From JBGPYB01 sp041493035 (GTDB taxonomy: Bacteria > Acidobacteriota > Vicinamibacteria > Fen-336), in NCBI GenBank assembly GCA_041493035.1, contig JBGPYB010000022.1, forward strand, positions 1-40,899: a stretch of 40,899 bases of DNA, read 5' to 3'. The notes below the pieces were generated by a model. The model was given only the letters and a program-made list of their open reading frames with translations. It was not told the DNA's origin and ran no database searches. Position numbers and translations under genes: made by a program. Below are positions 35,299 through 40,899 of the stretch, piece after piece. Position 1 is the first letter of the stretch, and each line of letters begins with the position of its first letter.

Positions 35299-36266
35299 TG
35301 AGCGGCTCCCTTTCTAAACGATCGATAGAGGTCGTCCAGCATCGCGAACCCGCGGCCCAAACGTCGCTCGTCCTCGGCGTTGGCCACCAGCAGGCCCAGC
35401 ACGAGCTGCTCCACGCCACGCGCCTCGGGACGGCCGAACTTCCCGTCCTTGATATCGATGTCGTGGATGATCTCGGCCACGCGCGTGAGGGCCGCGTCCT
35501 TGAGGCTGAAGCGCTTTACCAGCGTCTCGAACGTGCAGCGATCCTCTTCGTGGGTGAAGTCAGCGCCCATCATGTCGAAGGTCAGCTCGCCGGGACGCGC
35601 TTGTTCCTCATGGACATCGATGAACCGGAAGCGAGCATCCGGATCGACGAAGCGACGGATGAGCCAGGCCGAGGCGATCCGGTCCACCTGGACGCCCCGA
35701 CGCGTGACCCAGGTCCGGCCGATCAGGTCCGCGTGCGGTTGTTTGCGTGCCGCGGTCTTCACGGACGGCCGCAGCCGAGCTTCGAGATCTTCGAGAGCCG
35801 CCTCAGCCATGGTCCGGCGGGGGGCGCCGAAGAAGTCGTTGTGGGCCACCTGCTCGAAGCGCCGTTTGGCGTGGGCCAGGCGGAAGCGCAGACGGCCCTC
35901 CGGCGGGACCTGGCCGCTCCTTTTCTGGAGTTCGTCCGTCCACTCCTTCACTCGCTCGACCAGCGCGGCGTAGTCTTGATCGCGCGCATCCTGAAACGCC
36001 TCGATCAGCCCCGCAGAGCGTGTCTTCTCGACGAACTGCCCTTCGCACACGAAGGCATCGCCGCCGTCGCTCTTGGCGACCTGAGCGATCTTCTCGAGCG
36101 TCGGCAGCCTGTCCGGATGGAAGGGAAGAACATAGACGGAGTCTTTGAGGGGCAGGGCCCCGGCTTGGGACAGCAGCTTCCGGACTTTGGCCCTCAGATA
36201 CAGGGGCTTCGGGGGAAGCTGGTGAATGAACAGGTACCACTGAGCCTGCGCGGGTGACTCAGGCAT
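35295..36266 (-). CDS. chrB: ChrB-family chromate resistance/regulatory protein
   Basis: A 323-residue protein joining a ChrB N-terminal domain (WYLFIHQLPPKPLYLRAKV, DSVYVLPFHPDRLPTLEKI) and a Chrome_Resist C-terminal domain (WVTRRGVQVDRIASAWLIRR, then FDMMGADFTHEEDRCTFETL). ChrB acts as a chromate-responsive regulator of chr operons in other bacteria. ATG 36266 overlaps the upstream gene by 8 bp. The C-terminal domain is a paralogue of the protein encoded by that upstream gene. No chrA transporter gene is in the window. Confidence 0.92.
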   Translation of the reverse strand: MPESPAQAQWYLFIHQLPPKPLYLRAKVRKLLSQAGALPLKDSVYVLPFHPDRLPTLEKIAQVAKSDGGDAFVCEGQFVEKTRSAGLIEAFQDARDQDYAALVERVKEWTDELQKRSGQVPPEGRLRFRLAHAKRRFEQVAHNDFFGAPRRTMAEAALEDLEARLRPSVKTAARKQPHADLIGRTWVTRRGVQVDRIASAWLIRRFVDPDARFRFIDVHEEQARPGELTFDMMGADFTHEEDRCTFETLVKRFSLKDAALTRVAEIIHDIDIKDGKFGRPEARGVEQLVLGLLVANAEDERRLGRGFAMLDDLYRSFRKGAAQ

Positions 36267-36711
36267 GCGTCCCCCCGTCCACCTCGGTGCGCCGTAGATG
36301 CGCGTACAGTGAGTCGTACAGGAAGCTAGCGCGCGCAACGATGTCGGGATCGTCGCGTCCCACGTCCGTGAATCCTTGGCTGATCGCCCAGAGACCGGAG
36401 GACTCCGGCTCCGAAGAGGGCTCTTCCGGAAAGTCGGCGCCGTGGACGATCCGGCCCAGTCGTCGGAGGGCGTCGTCCTGGTCGAGGCGTTCCTCGACAA
36501 GCTGCTCAAAGGAGCAACGTCCCCGTGAGTCCTTGTGGGGATACCTGGCGCCCGCCGCGTCGAAGCCGATGGCGCCCTCACGTTGCTGGACGTCCCTCAC
36601 GTCCTCCGGCTCCACGAAGAGGATCTCGCCTTCGGGGTCCAGGAACCGGCGGATGAGCCACGCCGTCGCCGTGCGGTTCACGTGAATGTGGCGGCGCGTC
36701 ACCCAGCGCAT
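36259..36711 (-). CDS. ChrB C-terminal-domain (Chrome_Resist) protein
   Basis: A 150-residue stand-alone Chrome_Resist domain: MRWVTRRHIHVNRTATAWLI, then RRFLDPEGEILFVEPEDV, GIVHGADFPEE-like middle (GRIVHGADFPEE) and YDSLYAHLRR at the end. First gene of the minus-strand run that continues to the RND pump. ATG 36711 begins the conserved W-V-T-R block; it has no Shine-Dalgarno sequence, and a -10-like box ends 7 nt before it. Role probably in metal or oxyanion response, in line with chrB. A domain duplicate of the next gene. Confidence 0.88.
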   Translation of the reverse strand: MRWVTRRHIHVNRTATAWLIRRFLDPEGEILFVEPEDVRDVQQREGAIGFDAAGARYPHKDSRGRCSFEQLVEERLDQDDALRRLGRIVHGADFPEEPSSEPESSGLWAISQGFTDVGRDDPDIVARASFLYDSLYAHLRRTEVDGGTHA

Positions 36712-36759
36712 GTCATCGAGTATAGAGCGAGTGGCATTGATAGTGTCAATTGCTCTATA
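36712..36759 (-). promoter_or_regulatory. Promoter and dyads of the chr/RND gene run
   Basis: Minus strand: a perfect -35 TTGACA (36749-36744), then overlapping -10 candidates TCTATA (36726-36721, spacer 17) and TATACT (36724-36719, spacer 19), 7-9 nt before the ATG. Inverted arms TATAGAGC (36721-36728) and GCTCTATA (36752-36759) bracket it, and ATTGA/TCAAT (36736-36750) lie inside. The AT-rich block stands out from its surroundings. Likely a leaderless promoter with operator. Confidence 0.55.
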
Positions 36760-36966
36760 TTTCCAGGATACGAGGCCAAGCCTGAGAGTGGTGACAGCCG
36801 GACTCGCCATCCTTATCTATGCGGACGGCGCCGCAGCAACCGATTCGAAAGCGCCGCCGCCCCCGTTGCGGCTCGTCGCCGACATCGATGCCCATCCTCC
36901 GCACCATGGAGCCCACTCAGACGCCCGCGGCAGCGACCGGGAGGTGAGAGTGGACGCTTCCTGCGC
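36760..36966. other. Intergenic region between divergent genes
   Basis: It separates the chr run from the DUF5916 gene and should hold the promoter of the latter; I see no convincing pair of boxes. A forward frame from GTG 36788 reads VVTAGLAILIYADGAAATDS and on to 36970, resembling a signal peptide and mature start, but it ends without a recognisable domain and may be a gene remnant. Confidence 0.3.
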
Positions 36967-39120
36967 GTGACTTCACGCCGGGCCCTCCTTGCCATCGGTC
37001 TCCTTGGCGCCCTCGGTCAGGCTGTTGCGGCATTTTCGATGGACACGCCTGTCGCGGCCGCCGGTGTTGCGGAGGGAATCCGTGTCGACGGCGTCCTCGA
37101 CGAGCCGGCGTGGGTGAACGTGGCACCGATCGGTCCACTCTTGCAGCGGGATCCCAAAGAAGGGGCGGCCGCCAGCGAAGAGACCGAGGTGCGGGTCCTG
37201 TTCGACGCCCAGAACCTGTACGTTGGCGTCACGTGCAGGGACAGGAATCCCTCGGCGATCGTGTCGACGCAGCTCGGGCGCGACGCCGACCTCGAGGTCG
37301 ACGACCGGATCACCGTCGTGCTCGATCCATTCTTCGATCACAAGAACGGCTTCTTCTTCGTGGTCAACCCCTCGGGGGCCCGGTCCGACGGCCAGATCTC
37401 GAACAACGCTCAGGATCTCACCTACGAGTGGGACGCGATCTGGGACGCCCGCGCTCGCGTCACCGCCGGGGGCTGGGTCGCCGAGATCGCGATCCCGTTC
37501 AAGAGCCTGCGCTTCAAGCCGGGCCAGACGGTCTGGGGCTTCAACGTCGAGCGACAGATCAAGAGGCTCCAGGAGCGCGACCGGTGGGCGAGCCCGCGCC
37601 GTGACAGTTGGATCGGCAACCTCGCCGCCGCGGGGCAGCTCACGGGCCTCGCCGGTCTCCGGCAAGGATGGGGCCTCGACATCCGCCCGTTCGTGTCGGG
37701 TGGCGAGGAGAACCACAGCGGCAAGTTCAAGGCTGGTCTCGACGTCTTCAAGAGCCTCACCGCGAGCCTGACCGCCTCGCTCACGGTCAACACGGACTTC
37801 GCCGAGACCGAGGTGGATGCTCGGCAGATCAACCTGACGCGCTTCGATCTCTTCTTTCCGGAAAAGAGGACGTTTTTCCAGGAAGGGGCGGGCGTCTTCG
37901 ACGTCGCCGGGCTTGGAGGTCAGAACCAGGATCTCATTCCCTTCTTCAGCCGAACCGTCGGCCTGCTGAACGGCCAGGAGGTGCCGATCCTCTTCGGCCT
38001 AAAGGTCTCCGGTCGTCAGGCGGGGCTGAACGTCGGCCTTCTGGATGTCCAGACGCGGCACACCACGCTCGACGAAGGCCCGCTCGCTGCGCAGAACCTC
38101 CTCGCGGTGCGGGTCAGCAAGAACTTCTTCGAGCAGTCCTGGGTCGGGGCCATCGCGACGCGCGGCGACCCGACGGGCGCCGGCGACAACAACCTGATCG
38201 GCGTCGACGCTCGTTTCGCGACGTCCCACTTCAAGGGCGGGAAGAACCTGAGTCTCAACCTCTACGGTCTTCGGACGGACGACGCGGCTTCCGGGAAGGC
38301 GGACTACGCGGCGGGCTTCCAGGTCGACTACCCCAACGACTCGTGGAACGCGACGCTGAGTGGAAAGCGGATCGGAGAGAATTTCAACCCGGCCATGGGC
38401 TTCGTGCCGAGGACGGGCATCCGGTCGAGCGACCTCTACTTGGCCTTTCAGCCCCGCCCCGACCGGCTCGGGATAAGGCAGTTCTTCTTCGAGATCGCGC
38501 CGACGCTGATTACGAACCTGCACGGCCGCCTCGAGAGCTGGCGGGTCTTCACGGCCCCCTTCAACTTCCGGACGGATTCCGGCGAGCACCTCGAGTGGAA
38601 CTACATCCCGACCTTCGAGCATCTCGACGCACCCTTCGAGATCCAGCCCGGCGTCGTGATCCCTCCGGGCTCGTACCGGTGGACGCGGTTCCGCGCGGAG
38701 GCGAACACGGCGACCAAGCGGCCCTGGGTCGTCGACATTGCGTTCCGATGGGGGAGCTTCTACGACGGAAGCCTGCACCAGTACCAGCCGGGGCTCACGC
38801 TCAAGCCGAGTCCACACGTGGCCGTCGTCTTGCAGATGGAGCGAGACGAGGGCTCCCTGCCAAACGGGGACTTCGTCACGCAGCTCTTCTCCGGGCGGCT
38901 CGACTACAATGCCTCACCCAATGTGACCTGGTCCAACCTGGTGCAGTACGACAGCGTCTCCCGGATCCTCGGCTTGCAGAGCCGGTTCCGGTGGATCCTG
39001 AGGCCGGGGAACGATCTCTTCTTCGTGATCAGCCGCGGCTGGTTCCGCAGGTATGACGGCGACTACGTCCCGAGCTTCGACAAAGGGTCGGTCAAGCTTC
39101 AGTACACGTTCCGTTTCTGA
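36967..39120 (+). CDS. Outer-membrane DUF5916 protein with CBM9-like N-terminal domain
   Basis: A 717-residue exported protein. Signal peptide VTSRRALLAIGLLGALGQAV ends near AAFS. A CBM9-like sandwich (about 35-215) opens with IRVDGVLDEPAWVNVAPIG and has LYVGVTCRDRNPSAIV and WDAIWDARARVTAGGWVAEI. The DUF5916 barrel follows with RFDLFFPEKRTFFQEGAGVF, and the last strand VKLQYTFRF ends in Phe. These proteins occur mainly in Acidobacteriota, Bacteroidota and Gemmatimonadota, and carbohydrate uptake or binding is assumed. GTG start 36967 begins the signal peptide; no ATG lies nearby in frame. Confidence 0.9.
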   Translation: MTSRRALLAIGLLGALGQAVAAFSMDTPVAAAGVAEGIRVDGVLDEPAWVNVAPIGPLLQRDPKEGAAASEETEVRVLFDAQNLYVGVTCRDRNPSAIVSTQLGRDADLEVDDRITVVLDPFFDHKNGFFFVVNPSGARSDGQISNNAQDLTYEWDAIWDARARVTAGGWVAEIAIPFKSLRFKPGQTVWGFNVERQIKRLQERDRWASPRRDSWIGNLAAAGQLTGLAGLRQGWGLDIRPFVSGGEENHSGKFKAGLDVFKSLTASLTASLTVNTDFAETEVDARQINLTRFDLFFPEKRTFFQEGAGVFDVAGLGGQNQDLIPFFSRTVGLLNGQEVPILFGLKVSGRQAGLNVGLLDVQTRHTTLDEGPLAAQNLLAVRVSKNFFEQSWVGAIATRGDPTGAGDNNLIGVDARFATSHFKGGKNLSLNLYGLRTDDAASGKADYAAGFQVDYPNDSWNATLSGKRIGENFNPAMGFVPRTGIRSSDLYLAFQPRPDRLGIRQFFFEIAPTLITNLHGRLESWRVFTAPFNFRTDSGEHLEWNYIPTFEHLDAPFEIQPGVVIPPGSYRWTRFRAEANTATKRPWVVDIAFRWGSFYDGSLHQYQPGLTLKPSPHVAVVLQMERDEGSLPNGDFVTQLFSGRLDYNASPNVTWSNLVQYDSVSRILGLQSRFRWILRPGNDLFFVISRGWFRRYDGDYVPSFDKGSVKLQYTFRF

Positions 39121-39297
39121 TTTCTCCCGTGCCGGAAAGAAATGCGGCACGTGCCCCGGGGAGATGTCATTGTTGCGCTCTCGCGGCTCGGGGAAACGTA
39201 TGTTCACGCAGTGTTTGCGGTGGCTGAGCGGCACCTCCCTTGCAGAGTCGGGGACCGGGTGGGCCGCGCGCCTGCCCCCGAAGGAGGGGGACTAGTC

Positions 39298-40446
39298 ATG
39301 AGCGCGTGGAAGTCGGGGCCACCACCAACGGTGGACTTCGGGGTGGCGCCCTTCCTGGCGATCTGGGAGACGACCCAGGCCTGCGCCCTCGCCTGCCGCC
39401 ACTGCCGCGCCTCGGCCAGCCCCGGGCGCGATCCCCTCGAGCTCAGCACGGAGGAAGGCAAGCGCGTGATCCTCGAGGTCGCGGAGATGGGGACACCGCT
39501 CCTCATCTTGAGCGGGGGCGACCCGGTGAACCGCCCGGACCTGCTGGAGCTGATTCGCTACAGCAAGGCCCAGGGCCTGCGCATCGCCACGATCCCTGCC
39601 GCGACAGATTGCCTGACGCGCGAGCTGGTGAGGGACTTGAAGGCGGCGGGCCTCGATCAGATGGCGCTGAGCCTGGACTTCCCCGACGCCGAGCGACACG
39701 ACGCGTTCCGAGGCGTGCCCGGGGCGTTCGCCAAGACGCTCCAGGCCGTGGGCTGGGCCCACGAGGAGGGCCTGCCCCTTCAGATCAACAGCACCGTCTG
39801 CGGCGAAACGGCCCCCCACTTCGAAAAGATGGCGGCCTTCGTGGAGGGTCTCGGTGTCGTGTTCTGGGAGGTGTTCTTCCTCGTTCCGACGGGTCGCGGC
39901 AGCGTGCTGCAAGGCCTCACGGCCTCCGAGTGCGAGAAGTTGTTCGAGGCGATCTACGCTGTGCAGAAGAAAGGTCGCTTCGTCGTGAAGGTTACCGAGG
40001 CCCCGCACTACCGGCGCCACGTGGCCCAGCGGGAGCGGCAAACGGCGGGGGAGCGGCCGCGGCCCCAGGGCCTCGCTTCGATGCCGGCCATCCTCACACA
40101 GTCCGAGGGCCCGGGGCACACCGTGGGGCTCGCACCCCGGGGCGTCAACTCCGGCAACGGCTTCCTGTTCGTCTCGCACCGGGGCGAGATCTTCCCGAGC
40201 GGTTTCCTGCCCCTGACAGTGGGCAACGTCCGGCAGATGGGCCTGGCCGAGGCCTATCGCTCCTCGGACTTGTTCCGTCGGCTGCGCACGCCCGACCTGC
40301 TGCGCGGCCGCTGCGGCCGGTGCGAGTTCCGCGACATCTGTGGCGGCTCCCGCTCCCGCGCCTTCGGTCTCACGGGGGATCCGTTCGAGACGGATCCCTG
40401 GTGCTCCTACGAGCCCGCCGTGGTGCCAGCCCTCCGCCCTGTCTGA
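39298..40446 (+). CDS. Radical SAM/SPASM protein (NirJ/AhbD-like)
   Basis: A 382-residue enzyme. The SAM cluster motif is C29-X3-C33-X2-C36 in ETTQACALACRHCRASA, followed by the GGDP box (LLILSGGDPVNRPDL). The C-terminal SPASM/Twitch part has cysteines in RCGRCEFRDICGG and DPWCSYEP. The block FFLVPTGRGSVLQGL and overall plan match the branch near heme d1/alternative-heme NirJ and AhbD proteins, but substrate cannot be fixed. ATG 39298 has a strong ribosome-binding site AAGGAGGGGG at 39281-39290. It is convergent with the cytochrome gene, 10 bp apart. Confidence 0.92.
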   Translation: MSAWKSGPPPTVDFGVAPFLAIWETTQACALACRHCRASASPGRDPLELSTEEGKRVILEVAEMGTPLLILSGGDPVNRPDLLELIRYSKAQGLRIATIPAATDCLTRELVRDLKAAGLDQMALSLDFPDAERHDAFRGVPGAFAKTLQAVGWAHEEGLPLQINSTVCGETAPHFEKMAAFVEGLGVVFWEVFFLVPTGRGSVLQGLTASECEKLFEAIYAVQKKGRFVVKVTEAPHYRRHVAQRERQTAGERPRPQGLASMPAILTQSEGPGHTVGLAPRGVNSGNGFLFVSHRGEIFPSGFLPLTVGNVRQMGLAEAYRSSDLFRRLRTPDLLRGRCGRCEFRDICGGSRSRAFGLTGDPFETDPWCSYEPAVVPALRPV

Positions 40447-40456
40447 GGCGGAGGCG

Positions 40457-40891
40457 CTACTTCGGAGGCTCTTTCGCCGGTGACTGGATCGACCCGATGT
40501 AGTGGGTCAGGTCGCGCACCGCGGAGTCCACGGTCGCCGCCTCGGTCCCCTTCGTTTTCTTGAAGACGTCGCCCCAGGCGGGCATGTCCGCGGTTCCGTG
40601 GCCGCGCAGGATCTCCCCGCTGCGCACGATCCGCTCGACGCGGTCGTAGGGATATCGGCCTCCCGCCCGCGCCGCGATCGCCGTCAGGTCGGGGACGAGC
40701 ACCCGGAGGTCGTTCGCCAGAGGGCCGTCGCCCCTGCCTGCGGGTCCGTGACACGACACACAGTAGCGGACATAGGTCGTCTGGCCTTTGACAGCGGCCG
40801 CCTTGTCGGGAGCCGCGGACCCGCAGAGCGCGAAGGGCGCGCCCCAGAGACCCGCGACGCATACAACCGCCGCAACCGCTTCGCCACGCAT
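40457..40891 (-). CDS. Class I cytochrome c, exported
   Basis: A 144-residue periplasmic cytochrome. Signal peptide (about 1-25) is followed by one haem-binding motif C44-V-S-C47-H48 (YCVSCHGPAGRGDGPLAN) and a distal axial ligand M103 in ADMPAWGDVF. A C-terminal helix (RDLTHYIGSIQ) completes the fold of a mono-haem electron carrier. The ATG lies 8 bp from the right window edge, so an upstream partner gene cannot be seen. It is convergent with the radical SAM gene; a functional link through haem is possible but only inferred. Confidence 0.9.
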   Translation of the reverse strand: MRGEAVAAVVCVAGLWGAPFALCGSAAPDKAAAVKGQTTYVRYCVSCHGPAGRGDGPLANDLRVLVPDLTAIAARAGGRYPYDRVERIVRSGEILRGHGTADMPAWGDVFKKTKGTEAATVDSAVRDLTHYIGSIQSPAKEPPK

Positions 40892-40899
40892 AAGGCACC

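Overview
The window is GC-rich, Gram-negative chromosomal DNA. It carries an Mla-type ABC/MCE lipid transporter, signal-peptide outer-membrane beta-barrels ending in Phe or Trp, an RND/MFP/TolC pump, a TolB-like propeller and a DUF5916 barrel. A CadC-like winged-helix protein, a MoxR/DUF58/transglutaminase cluster, GTG/TTG starts and small opacity-type barrels also occur. This mix is best compatible with Acidobacteriota or a close relative; that is inference from gene content, not a marker gene. I see no rRNA, tRNA, CRISPR array, insertion sequence or phage gene.

Left part (1-20.8 kb) looks like ordinary chromosome. It holds the 3' end of a LuxR-type regulator, then a GAF-GAF histidine kinase with an NtrC-type sigma-54 activator (both minus strand). 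Next comes an mlaE-mlaF-mlaD-cupin operon with overlapping start and stop codons, followed by a winged-helix protein with a glycine-rich multi-pass membrane domain. A peroxiredoxin and a SEC-C protein diverge from each other. They are followed by moxR, DUF58 and transglutaminase genes, a single-chain iron-sulfur serine deaminase, a small barrel, a PPK2 kinase, a class III nucleotide cyclase with an extracytoplasmic sensor, signal peptidase I and a secreted TolB-like propeller.

Middle part (20.8-26.8 kb) is a turnover zone. Remnants of a PIN-domain toxin, a HupE/UreJ membrane protein, a DUF481 barrel and a TPR protein lie around an apparently intact mntA-hepT toxin-antitoxin pair, which sits directly behind nested inverted repeats. 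Also here are two small barrels (one frameshifted), a secreted formylglycine-generating enzyme with its cysteine pair, and a hicB antitoxin. The hicA partner of that hicB has shrunk to a 15-codon ORF that is still coupled to hicB and still has a promoter/operator palindrome.

Right part (26.8-40.9 kb) has an MFS transporter and then seven closely spaced minus-strand genes read from 36711 down to 28050: a ChrB C-domain protein, full ChrB, a DUF1259 repeat protein, a secreted lectin-fold protein, an RND pump, its lipoprotein adaptor and a TolC-like channel. Spacing suggests one operon joining chromate-type sensing genes to a tripartite efflux pump; no chrA is present. A DUF5916 barrel diverges from it. 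A NirJ-like radical SAM/SPASM protein and a c-type cytochrome close the window.

Several genes (mlaE, lepB, the TolB-like gene, hicA', the first chr gene) have a -10-like hexamer ending 6-7 nt before the ATG with no Shine-Dalgarno sequence, which suggests leaderless transcripts.
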